Assembly: GCA_963529855.1 (NCBI GenBank)
Contig: CAURZK010000001.1
Location: forward strand, 1 to 64,000
Reading direction: 5' to 3'
Source: 34-65-8 sp963529855
GTDB lineage: Bacteria; Pseudomonadota; Alphaproteobacteria; Sphingomonadales; Sphingomonadaceae
DNA length: 64,000 bases
Part shown: in pieces, positions 51,804-62,926 of the stretch
Layout: each line of letters starts with the position of its first letter
Position numbering within the stretch: the first letter of the stretch is position 1
Notes under the pieces: model-generated
What the model was told of the DNA's origin: nothing
The model's database searches: none
What the model saw: only the letters and a program-made list of their open reading frames with translations
Translations under genes and position numbers: made by a program

Positions 51804-53860
51804 CCCCCACGCAACAGTTGGACGCCCCAGTCGCGCTCGAACAGGTAGAGCAGGACACGGGCAGCCTCGCCCCGCTCCCCCTCCAGCCCGCCTTCATGTT
51901 CCAGCCACTTGCGCGCATCATCGTGCGCCATTGGCAGAAGGCGCGTTATCTGCTCCAGGCTCGCAACCCGGAACGGCGTATCGCCCGATTGGCGCGTGCC
52001 GAGCAATTCGCCACCTCCGCGCAGGCGCAGATCCTCTTCCGCAAGCCTGAAACCGTCCTGCGTCTCGCGCATCAGCGCCAGCCGTTCTCGCCCGGTTTCC
52101 GACAGTACGCCGCCGCGCAGCAGCAGGCAGGTCGACTGCTCGCTTCCGCGCCCCACCCGCCCGCGCAACTGGTGGAGCTGGGCCAGGCCGAACCGCTCGG
52201 CCTGTTCGATCACCATCAGCGTGGCTGCGGGGACATCGACACCGACCTCGATTACAGTCGTTGCGACCAGCAGGCTCGCCGCACCGCTCGCAAACCGCTC
52301 CATCGCCGCGTCTTTTGCTTCCGGGCGGAGCTGGCCATGGACCATTACCACTGTATCGCCGAACCGCTCGTGAAGGGCGGCATGGCGCGCCTCGACTGCG
52401 GCGATATCGTCCGTCTCGCTCTCGCGGACCATCGGGCAAACCCAGTAAGCCTGCTGGCCGCCCGCGATGTGCCGGCCCACCGCTTCGACCACGTCGTCCA
52501 TCCGCTCCTGCGCCACGACCCGGGTATCGATCGGCTGGCGACCGGGGGGCATTTCATCGAGGCGGCTGACGTCCATCTCGCCGTATTGGGCCAGGGTCAG
52601 GGTGCGCGGGATCGGCGTCGCGGTCATCGCCAGGGTATGGGGTGCGCGCTTGCCCTTGGCGGCGAGCTGCAATCGCTGGGCAACGCCGAAGCGGTGCTGT
52701 TCATCGATTACTACAAGTCCGAGGTCGCGGTAGGCGACGCTGTCCTGAAAGATGGCGTGTGTACCTACAACGATACTGACAGTACCCTGCAACAACCCGA
52801 TGAGGATGCTCTCACGCGCACGCCCCTTGTCGCGCCCCGTCAACAAGGCAATTTCCACCCCCGTCGGCGCCAGCATGGCGCGCAGGGTTTCGTAATGCTG
52901 CCGGGCGAGAATTTCTGTCGGGGCAAGCAGCGCGGCCTGCTTCCCGGCCTCGACCGCGATCAGCATGGCTTCGAGCGCGACCACCGTCTTGCCCGCGCCG
53001 ACATCGCCCTGCAGCAGGCGCAGCATCGGGGCTTCCTGGGCCAGGTCGCCTTCGATTTCGGCGATCGAGCGTTTTTGCGCGCCCGTCAGCGGGAACGGCA
53101 GCGCCAGTTTCCCCCGTAACGCGCCGTCGCCAGCCAGCGCCTGGCCCCTGCGACGCTTGTTGTCCGCCCGCACCAGCAAAAGGGCGAGGCTGTTTGCCAG
53201 AAGCTCGTCGTAAGCGACCCGGTCGCTCGCGGCGGGGTGCTCGCCGGAATGGACCAGCTTCAACGCATCGCGCCAGTCGGGCCACTTCTCCCGCGCAAGA
53301 ACGCCCGGCTCGATCCATTCGGGCAAGTCCGGCAGCCGCGCCAATGCCTGCTGCGCCAGCCCCGCGACCTTCGGCTGGGTCAGCCCTTCGGACAGGGCAT
53401 AGACCGGCTCGCACAGGCGGGCGAGGCTGGCGCCGCCAACCTCCTCGATGTGATCGGGGTGGACCATCTGGAGCATGTCGCCATATCGTTCCAGCTTGCC
53501 GGCGACCCAGCGTGTTTCGCCCTGCGGCAACTGCTTGCGCGCGGTGAACGACGCCCGGCCGAAATAAGTGAGCGAGATGACGTTGCCCTGTGCATCCTGC
53601 GCCAGCACGCGGTAGGGTGCCCGGGCCGACCTGCCGGCGCGGTGTTCGATCACCGTAAGCGCGACAACGATCTGTTCGCCCTCGCCCGCATCGTCGAGGT
53701 TCTGGACCGCGCGGCGCGACACGAACCGTTCGGGCAAGTGGTAGGCAAGATCGCGCACCCGCGTAAGGCCCAGCTTTTCCAGCGGCTTCTTCAGCTTGGG
53801 CCCGACGCCCTCGAGGCTCTCCGTCTCGGCAAACAGCGGGTTCAGGATCTCGGGGCGCAT
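51800..53860 (-). CDS. recG: ATP-dependent DNA helicase RecG
   Basis: The protein has 686 residues from ATG 53860 (MRPEILNPLFAETESLEGVG). It has an N-terminal wedge/OB domain (about 50-160), Walker A GDVGAGKT, box II DEQH, TATPIPRTLTLAQYGE, and the C-terminal helicase motifs TTVIEVGVDVP and QLRGRVGRG with the TRG-type end. It remodels stalled forks. An upstream in-frame start would overlap sdhE. sdhE is divergent, 53 bases away. Confidence 0.93.
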   Translation of the reverse strand: MRPEILNPLFAETESLEGVGPKLKKPLEKLGLTRVRDLAYHLPERFVSRRAVQNLDDAGEGEQIVVALTVIEHRAGRSARAPYRVLAQDAQGNVISLTYFGRASFTARKQLPQGETRWVAGKLERYGDMLQMVHPDHIEEVGGASLARLCEPVYALSEGLTQPKVAGLAQQALARLPDLPEWIEPGVLAREKWPDWRDALKLVHSGEHPAASDRVAYDELLANSLALLLVRADNKRRRGQALAGDGALRGKLALPFPLTGAQKRSIAEIEGDLAQEAPMLRLLQGDVGAGKTVVALEAMLIAVEAGKQAALLAPTEILARQHYETLRAMLAPTGVEIALLTGRDKGRARESILIGLLQGTVSIVVGTHAIFQDSVAYRDLGLVVIDEQHRFGVAQRLQLAAKGKRAPHTLAMTATPIPRTLTLAQYGEMDVSRLDEMPPGRQPIDTRVVAQERMDDVVEAVGRHIAGGQQAYWVCPMVRESETDDIAAVEARHAALHERFGDTVVMVHGQLRPEAKDAAMERFASGAASLLVATTVIEVGVDVPAATLMVIEQAERFGLAQLHQLRGRVGRGSEQSTCLLLRGGVLSETGRERLALMRETQDGFRLAEEDLRLRGGGELLGTRQSGDTPFRVASLEQITRLLPMAHDDARKWLEHEGGLEGERGEAARVLLYLFERDWGVQLLRGG

Positions 53861-53913
53861 GGGCGTGGCTATAGCCGCTTGCACGGCCATTGCGAGTGCC
53901 CTACCCGCCCGCC

Positions 53914-54192
53914 ATGCCCGATCCGCTGTCCTTTTCCGGCCGTCTCGCACGCGCCAAATTCCGCGCCTGGCACCGCGGCACGCGTGAGGCCGACTACATG
54001 ATCGGCGGCTTCTTCGATCGCTACCACGCGGACTGGGGCGAAAGCGATCTCGCCTGGTTCGAGGCGCTGCTGGAGGAAGACGACGTGGACATCATGGCCT
54101 GGGCCTTGCGCACCGCGCCCACGCCGCCCACTTTCGACGGCGCACACATGGCGCTGATGCAGAAGCTCGATTACGTCCAGATTCCCCGCTAG
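53914..54192 (+). CDS. sdhE: succinate dehydrogenase flavinylation factor SdhE
   Basis: The protein has 92 residues from ATG 53914 (MPDPLSFSGRLARAKF). The RGxxE motif is RGTRE, followed by DYMIGGFFDRY and LEEDDVDIMAWAL, all typical of SdhE. It helps attach FAD to SdhA. It is divergent from recG and 36 bases ahead of mfd, as in other sphingomonads. Confidence 0.9.
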   Translation: MPDPLSFSGRLARAKFRAWHRGTREADYMIGGFFDRYHADWGESDLAWFEALLEEDDVDIMAWALRTAPTPPTFDGAHMALMQKLDYVQIPR

Positions 54193-54228
54193 CGGGAACG
54201 CCGCCAGCCAACCGCGTTTGTCCAGATA

Positions 54229-57200
54229 ATGCCCGATCTCTCCCGCATTCTCGCGGCCAAGGAGCCGCTGACCCTCGCCTCGATCGCGCGCGGCGCGCAG
54301 CCACTGGTCATGGCCGATCTGGCGCGTGCCGCCACTGGCCGCGCGGTGTTCATCGCAGCCGACGATGCGGCGATGCGCGCAGTCGCGGAAGCAGCCGCGT
54401 TCTTCGCGCCCGAACTGGAAGTGCTGGAGTTCCCGGCCTGGGACTGCCTGCCCTACGACCGCGCCAGCCCCGCCCTGTCGGTCAGCGCGCGGCGGCTGGC
54501 GGCACTGCACCGCCTGCAGGCGGGCAGGAACACGTCGCAGCTGCTCGTCACCACAGTCAACGCCGTTCTCCAGCGCGTGCTCACCCCGTTCCGCATTCGC
54601 GAAAGCGTGCGCGAGTTCAAGGTGGGGGCCGAAATAGGGCGCGAAAGCCTCGCCGCGCTATTGCAGCGGCAGGGCTACAGCCGCACCGATACCGTGGTCG
54701 ACAAGGGCGAATACGCCGTGCGCGGTTCGATCGTCGATGTCTTCCCCTCGGGCCTCGACGAAGGCTTGCGACTGGATTTCTTCGGGGACGAGCTGGAAAG
54801 CCTGCGCAGCTTCGATCCCGCCACGCAGATGAGCACCGGCGTGCTCGAATCGCACCTGCTGCTCCCCGCGAGCGAGGCGCTGCTCGACGAGGACAGCATC
54901 AAGCGGTTCCGCGGCCGTTACCGCGAGATGTTCGCTGCCCACGCTACGCAGGACCCGCTGTACGAGGCAGTCAGCGAAGGTCGCCGGCTCGCCGGCATGG
55001 AACACTGGCTGCCATTGTTCGAAGAGCGGATGGCGACCCTATTCGACCATCTCGGCAATGACGACCTGGTGGTGATCGACAGCGCCGCGATCAGCGCGGG
55101 CGACGAACGGTTGAGCGATATCGCGGATTATTGCGAGCAGCGCACTACTGCCAGCGGTCAGGCAAAGGGCAGCTATCGCCCCTTGCCCAAGGACGCGCTT
55201 TATCTGTCGGGCGACGAATTCAATGCTGCACTGGAACGCGCCCCCGCCCACCGCGCGACGATATTTGCCGAACCCGAAAGCGCCAAGGTGATCGACTTCG
55301 GCTTTGCCTCGGCGCGCGATTTCGCGCCGGAGCGGGCGCGCGGCGACAATGTCTACGAAGCGGCCGCCGCGCACCTCAATGCCATCGGCAAGTCCGGGCG
55401 CAAGCCCCTGTTCGCAGCCTATTCCACCGGCAGCCGCGCGCGCATCGCCTCGATCCTGTCGGAAGCGGGCGCCGCGACGCAGCTTGCCGATACCTGGCAG
55501 GAAGCGCTTGGCCTCGCTGCCAAGGGCAAGCCGGTCGCGCTGGTTCTGCCGCTGGAAACCGGGTTCGCCAGCGATAGCCTGGAAATCGTCACCGAGCAGG
55601 ACGTGCTGGGCGACCGGCTGGTGCGCCGGCGCAAGAAGCGCAAGGATTCCGACGCCTTCCTGGCTGAACTGCAGGCGCTCAATCGCGGCGACTTGGTGGT
55701 CCATGTCGAACACGGGATCGGCAAGTACCTCGGCCTCGAACCCGTGCCCGTAGGCAAGAGCAAGCACGACTGCGTGATGCTCGAATACAAGGGCGGCGAC
55801 AAACTCTACATCCCGGTCGAAAACCTCGAGGTTCTGAGCCGCTTCGGCAGCAGCGAAGAAGCCGTCATGCTCGACAAGCTGGGCGGCGAAGCCTGGCAGA
55901 AACGGCGCGCGCGCCTGAAGGAACGCATCCGCGAAATTGCGGGCGAGTTGATGCGCACTGCCGCCGAACGCGCGCTGCGCAAGGCCCCCGTGCTGGCGGC
56001 GGACGATGCCAGCTACAACCAGTTTGCCGACCGCTTCCCATGGGAAGAAACCGACGATCAGGACCGCGCGATCGGCGATGTCCTGGGCGATCTCGAAAGC
56101 GGGCGGCCGATGGACCGGCTGGTGTGCGGCGATGTCGGCTTCGGCAAGACCGAGGTCGCGCTGCGCGCAGCCTTCGTCGCGGCAATGAGCGGGCAGCAGG
56201 TCGCGGTCGTCGCGCCCACCACGCTGCTGGCGCGCCAGCATTACCAGAACTTTGCCGCGCGTTTTGCCGGGTTTCCGCTCAACGTCGGGCGGCTCAGCCG
56301 GCTGGTCCCGGCAAAGGAGCTGGCCGAAACACGCGAAGGGCTGGCGAATGGCAAGATCGACGTTGTCGTCGGCACCCACGCGATCCTTTCCAAGACCACG
56401 AAGTTCCGCAATCTCGGCCTGGTGATCGTGGACGAGGAACAGCGGTTCGGCGTCAATCACAAGGAACGGCTGAAGCAGCTGCGCGCCGACGTCCACGTCC
56501 TCACCCTCACTGCAACGCCCATCCCGCGCACGCTGCAGATGGCGATGTCTGGGCTGCGCGAGCTTTCCACCATCCAGACCCCGCCGGTCGACCGGCTCGC
56601 CGTGCGGACCTACGTGATGGAATGGGACGACATGGTGATGCGCGAGGCATTGCTGCGCGAACACCACCGCGGCGGGCAGAGCTTCATCGTCGTACCGCGC
56701 ATTTCCGACATGGAGCAAGTGTCCGACTGGCTGCATGAGCACGTGCCGGAGGTGAAATACGTCGCCGCGCACGGGCAGATGGGCGCGACCGAGATCGAGG
56801 AACGCATGAGCGCGTTCTACGAAGGCAAGTACGACGTGCTGCTGTCGACCACGATCGTCGAAAGCGGCCTCGACCTGCCCAGCGCGAACACGATTATCAT
56901 CCACCGGGCGGACATCTTCGGCCTCGCCCAGCTGTATCAGCTGCGCGGGCGCGTGGGCCGATCGAAACTGCGCGCTTATGCCTATCTCACTTACGAGAAG
57001 GACGTCGCGCTTTCAGAAGTCGCGGCCAAGCGCTTGAAGGTGCTGGGCGACCTCGACAGCCTCGGCGCGGGGTTCCAGCTGGCGAGCCACGACCTCGACA
57101 TTCGCGGCGCGGGCAACCTGCTCGGCGACGAGCAATCCGGTCATATCCGCGAGGTCGGCTTCGAGCTCTATCAGTCGATGCTGGAAGACGCGATCCTGGC

Positions 57201-57720
57201 GGCCAAGGCGGGCGCAGCGGGGCTGGAGCCCAAGCGCGACAGTGTCAGCCCGCAGATCACCGTCGATGCGCCGATCATGATTCCGGAAGAATACGTGCCG
57301 GACCTTGCGGTACGGATGGCGCTCTATCGCCGCCTCAACGATGCCAAGGACAAGGCCGAGATCGAGGCGATGGCCGCAGAGATGATTGACCGGTTCGGCC
57401 CGCTTCCCGCTGCGACCGCGAACCTCGTCAAGCTGATCGAGATCAAGCACCAGGCGATCCTGGCCAATATCTCCAAGATCGATGTCGGCGCGCGCGGTAC
57501 GCTGGTCACGTTCCACAAGGACGAATTTCCCGATCCCGCCGGCTTGCTGGGCTGGGTCGAGCGGCTCAATGGAACTGCGCGCCTGCGCCCCGACATGAAG
57601 CTGGTGATCGAACGCGCATGGTCCAGCCCGGAAAGCCGCCTCAATGGCCTGTTCCAGCTGACCAAGGGCCTCAGCCAGATTGCCCGGCGCGCGCGCAAGG
57701 CGGGAAAAGTGGCGGCCTAG
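54229..57720 (+). CDS. mfd: transcription-repair coupling factor
   Basis: The protein has 1163 residues, the usual size. Order: UvrB-homology domain (about 10-340), RNA polymerase interaction domain (GDLVVHVEHGIGKYLGLEPV, about 485), helicase domain 1 (GDVGFGKTE, DEEQRFG, TATPIPRTLQMAMSG), helicase domain 2 (TTIVESGLDLPSANTIIIHR, QLRGRVGRS) and the C-terminal UvrA-inhibiting domain. It frees stalled RNA polymerase and calls UvrAB. Its stop overlaps the stop of the convergent EAL gene. Confidence 0.95.
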   Translation: MPDLSRILAAKEPLTLASIARGAQPLVMADLARAATGRAVFIAADDAAMRAVAEAAAFFAPELEVLEFPAWDCLPYDRASPALSVSARRLAALHRLQAGRNTSQLLVTTVNAVLQRVLTPFRIRESVREFKVGAEIGRESLAALLQRQGYSRTDTVVDKGEYAVRGSIVDVFPSGLDEGLRLDFFGDELESLRSFDPATQMSTGVLESHLLLPASEALLDEDSIKRFRGRYREMFAAHATQDPLYEAVSEGRRLAGMEHWLPLFEERMATLFDHLGNDDLVVIDSAAISAGDERLSDIADYCEQRTTASGQAKGSYRPLPKDALYLSGDEFNAALERAPAHRATIFAEPESAKVIDFGFASARDFAPERARGDNVYEAAAAHLNAIGKSGRKPLFAAYSTGSRARIASILSEAGAATQLADTWQEALGLAAKGKPVALVLPLETGFASDSLEIVTEQDVLGDRLVRRRKKRKDSDAFLAELQALNRGDLVVHVEHGIGKYLGLEPVPVGKSKHDCVMLEYKGGDKLYIPVENLEVLSRFGSSEEAVMLDKLGGEAWQKRRARLKERIREIAGELMRTAAERALRKAPVLAADDASYNQFADRFPWEETDDQDRAIGDVLGDLESGRPMDRLVCGDVGFGKTEVALRAAFVAAMSGQQVAVVAPTTLLARQHYQNFAARFAGFPLNVGRLSRLVPAKELAETREGLANGKIDVVVGTHAILSKTTKFRNLGLVIVDEEQRFGVNHKERLKQLRADVHVLTLTATPIPRTLQMAMSGLRELSTIQTPPVDRLAVRTYVMEWDDMVMREALLREHHRGGQSFIVVPRISDMEQVSDWLHEHVPEVKYVAAHGQMGATEIEERMSAFYEGKYDVLLSTTIVESGLDLPSANTIIIHRADIFGLAQLYQLRGRVGRSKLRAYAYLTYEKDVALSEVAAKRLKVLGDLDSLGAGFQLASHDLDIRGAGNLLGDEQSGHIREVGFELYQSMLEDAILAAKAGAAGLEPKRDSVSPQITVDAPIMIPEEYVPDLAVRMALYRRLNDAKDKAEIEAMAAEMIDRFGPLPAATANLVKLIEIKHQAILANISKIDVGARGTLVTFHKDEFPDPAGLLGWVERLNGTARLRPDMKLVIERAWSSPESRLNGLFQLTKGLSQIARRARKAGKVAA

Positions 57721-58538
57721 CGCGCGACCAGGGCTGCGAATTGATCTGCTGCAAGCGGGGCGGCGCCCAGGAACCCCTGCCAGCGGTCGCAGCCTTCGCG
57801 CGCAGCGGCTGCGCGTTGTCCTTCGGTCTCGATCCCCTCGGCAATCACCCTGAGGTCCAGCGCCCGCGCCATGGCCAGTATGGCGCGGAATACGGCGAGG
57901 TCGCGCCGGTCCGTCGCAATCCCTTCCACCATCGACCGGTCGAGCTTCAGCGCCGCCAGCGGCAGCGCCTTGAGGTACTGGAAATTGCAGAAGCCTGCGC
58001 CGAAGTCGTCGAGAGCCACCGCGATCCCGCCGTCGGTTAGCGTGCGCAGCATTCGCGCCGCGGTTTCCAGGCTGTCGACCAGCGCCTGCTCGGTAATCTC
58101 CAGCGTCAGGCGCGCTGCGGCGAAGCCCGATCGCGCCAGTGCATCGTGAAGCAGATCGGGGTAGGCAGGGTCTGCCAGATCGTCGGCCGTGGCATTGAGC
58201 GATAGCCGCAGGTCGTCGGGCCACGCCGCCGCCTCAGCCATCGCGCGGTCGCACACGTGCCCGGCCAGGCGGCGTGCCAGCCCGCTTTCGTGGGCCATCG
58301 CGAACACTCTGTCTCCGGCAAGCGTGCCCTGGACGGGATGATGCCAGCGCACCAGCGCCTCGGCCCCGGCGATCCGGTTGTCGGCGCACAGGAATTGCGG
58401 CTGGAACAATACCTCGATCGCGCCGCTTTCGATCGCGGCGGCAAGTTCCACCGCCTGTTCGGGCGAGGCCTGTCGGCGGCGATCGGTGCGGGTTCGGCGT
58501 TCGGTCATGGGGCGGGCCAGCGTTGCGACACTATTCAT
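57717..58538 (-). CDS. EAL-domain cyclic-di-GMP phosphodiesterase
   Basis: The protein has 273 residues from ATG 58538 (MNSVATLARP), with a start at 58604 or 58508 possible. After a basic N-terminal 30 residues it is one EAL domain with all key residues: EALVRW, SLNATADDL, LEITEQ, DDFGAG, LKLDRSMV and AEGIETEG. DDFGAG differs from the usual DDFGTG by one residue. It should hydrolyse cyclic-di-GMP. It is soluble and has no sensor domain. It overlaps mfd by four bases, tail to tail. Confidence 0.88.
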   Translation of the reverse strand: MNSVATLARPMTERRTRTDRRRQASPEQAVELAAAIESGAIEVLFQPQFLCADNRIAGAEALVRWHHPVQGTLAGDRVFAMAHESGLARRLAGHVCDRAMAEAAAWPDDLRLSLNATADDLADPAYPDLLHDALARSGFAAARLTLEITEQALVDSLETAARMLRTLTDGGIAVALDDFGAGFCNFQYLKALPLAALKLDRSMVEGIATDRRDLAVFRAILAMARALDLRVIAEGIETEGQRAAAAREGCDRWQGFLGAAPLAADQFAALVAR

Positions 58539-58654
58539 TGGCCGCCGCCTAGCTGAACCACGCATGCCCGGGGCGGTCAATTCTGCTGCGTTGCCAAATG
58601 ACACAGTGCCACATAGGGTCGCGCCGAACCGTTGGATGCGAGGAAACTGACGAA

Positions 58655-59443
58655 GTGGGCAGCAATCACGGTTTCGCGCGGCTCGCCCTGCTGGCCTCGG
58701 ACACGGCCCGTGCGCAGGAAGCGGCGCGAGAGATCGCCGACGCGCATCCCTGGGTGCCGGTGAGCGAATCCGATGCGATCGTCGTTCTGGGCGGCGACGG
58801 GTTCATGCTCCAGACGCTTCATGGAATGCTCGATACGGGCGACGTGCGGCCAGTTTACGGGCTGAACCTTGGCACCGTCGGGTTCCTGATGAACCGCTAT
58901 CGCGCCGGGTCGAAACTGATCGACAAGCTCAACCGGTCGCGCTCGATCGGAATTGCGCCGCTGCGGATGGAGGCCGTCACGCAGGACGGCAAGACCCACG
59001 TGGCCTGCGCCATCAACGAGGTGTCGCTGCTGCGCGAAACGCGCCAGACCGCCAAGATCGAGGTTTCGGTGGACGACCGGGTGCGGATCAAGGAACTGGT
59101 GTGCGACGGTGTGCTGGTGGCGACGCCGGCCGGCTCAACTGCTTACAACCTGTCGGCCAACGGGCCGATCCTGCCGCTCGATTCCCAGCTCTTGGCCCTC
59201 ACGCCGATCAGCCCGTTTCGCCCGCGGCGCTGGCGCGGCGCGATTCTGCCCGACCGCTCGACCATGAAGTTCCGTGTGAACGAGCCCGACAAACGCCCCG
59301 TTTCGGCCGTGGCGGACCAGAAGGAATTCCGCGACATCGCCGAGGTTTCGCTCGAAATCGCGGCCGATTCCGAGCTTACCCTGCTGTTCGACCCCGGTCA
59401 TGCGCTCGACGAACGGATCGTGGCGGAACAGTTCGTGGTCTGA
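58655..59443 (+). CDS. nadK: NAD kinase
   Basis: The protein has 262 residues from GTG 58655 with GAGGAA upstream. It has the GGDG motif (VVLGGDGFML), LNLGTVGFL, NEVSLLRET and the substrate segment CDGVLVATPAGSTAYNLSA. It makes NADP from NAD. It is divergent from the EAL gene, and a tRNA gene follows. Confidence 0.92.
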   Translation: MGSNHGFARLALLASDTARAQEAAREIADAHPWVPVSESDAIVVLGGDGFMLQTLHGMLDTGDVRPVYGLNLGTVGFLMNRYRAGSKLIDKLNRSRSIGIAPLRMEAVTQDGKTHVACAINEVSLLRETRQTAKIEVSVDDRVRIKELVCDGVLVATPAGSTAYNLSANGPILPLDSQLLALTPISPFRPRRWRGAILPDRSTMKFRVNEPDKRPVSAVADQKEFRDIAEVSLEIAADSELTLLFDPGHALDERIVAEQFVV

Positions 59444-59515
59444 AGCGCAAAACCGCGCTTGCCAAACGAATCCGTCGCCCATATAGGCGCACCCCTGCCC
59501 GCGGGTCAGGGTTAT

Positions 59516-59590
59516 TCCCCGATAGCTCAGCGGTAGAGTAGGTGACTGTTAATCACTTGGTCGTTGGTTCGAATCCAACTCGGGGAGCCA
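59516..59590 (+). tRNA. tRNA-Asn (GTT)
   Basis: A full cloverleaf: acceptor TCCCCGA/TCGGGGA with G73 and encoded CCA, D-arm GCTC-AGCGGTAGA-G, anticodon loop with GTT (ACTGTTAAT), and T-arm GTTGG-TTCGAAT-CCAAC. The 75 bases include CCA at 59588-59590. Confidence 0.95.
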
Positions 59591-59607
59591 CCCGACCCAG
59601 GGCATGA

Positions 59608-59643
59608 AAAAGGGCGCGACGGGATTACCCGCCGCGCCCTTTT
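59608..59643. terminator. bidirectional terminator after tRNA-Asn
   Basis: AAAAGGGCGCG (59608-59618) and CGCGCCCTTTT (59633-59643) form a perfect 11-bp stem around a 14-base loop. The T-run on the + side supports termination of the tRNA transcript and, from the other direction, secA. Confidence 0.75.
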
Positions 59644-59676
59644 CGTATCTGGCCTGCTGGGTGACGGCGCGTACCC

Positions 59677-59709
59677 GGCGCCTGTTTCAGCTAAAGCGAA
59701 ACAGGCGCC
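59677..59709. terminator. inverted repeat just after secA
   Basis: GGCGCCTGTTTC (59677-59688) and GAAACAGGCGCC (59698-59709) are a perfect 12-bp inverted repeat with a 9-base loop, 9 bases past the secA stop. Probably the secA terminator, though no clear U-tract follows. Confidence 0.6.
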
Positions 59710-59718
59710 AGTTGACGA

Positions 59719-62472
<2,754 letters not shown>

Positions 62473-62565
62473 GAAGAAGGTGGTCCCGGGATGGAGGGAA
62501 ATTGCAGATGCGCGCCCGGGCGCCGCGGCGCCGGGCAGAATTCGTGGAAGACGTTGAAACGCGCG

Positions 62566-62835
62566 CTATTCCAGCGCGCGGTCGGGCCCGTACTGGACGG
62601 TCGGGATATAGATGATCACCGGCCGGCGCTGGCGGCATTCGGGCTGTTCGCGCCTGGTGCCCGCGTTGGTGCGCTGAACCTGGCAATCGGTGCGTTCCGT
62701 GGAAGGCACTGCAGGTGCGGACTTGCTCGCCCCGACTTGCGCCGCGAACGTATCGACCACAGCCGCATTGACCGGCGCGCCAATGGCGGCGAGTCCGGTA
62801 AGCAAGGCTAGACAGGCGAGAAAGCGGCGCAACAT
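62566..62835 (-). CDS. small secreted protein of unknown function
   Basis: The protein has 89 residues from ATG 62835 with a signal peptide (MLRRFLACLALLTGLAAIGA, cleavage near ANA). The mature part has two Cys (TDCQVQ and PECRQR) and ends IIYIPTVQYGPDRALE. No family recognised. It is upstream of secA on the same strand, facing argJ. It may be periplasmic. Confidence 0.6.
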   Translation of the reverse strand: MLRRFLACLALLTGLAAIGAPVNAAVVDTFAAQVGASKSAPAVPSTERTDCQVQRTNAGTRREQPECRQRRPVIIYIPTVQYGPDRALE

Positions 62836-62926
62836 GGCGGTCGCAAGATAGGCGCAGACTGATCCGCCGTCCACCTTTTTGGACCAGCGCGTTTACGTGC
62901 CGCCACGGGTTTTCTACAGCCGGGCC

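Noticed and set aside
55039..56904. Long open frame on the minus strand inside mfd
   Set aside because: It mirrors the codon pattern of mfd in high-GC DNA and has no known motif; mfd is intact.
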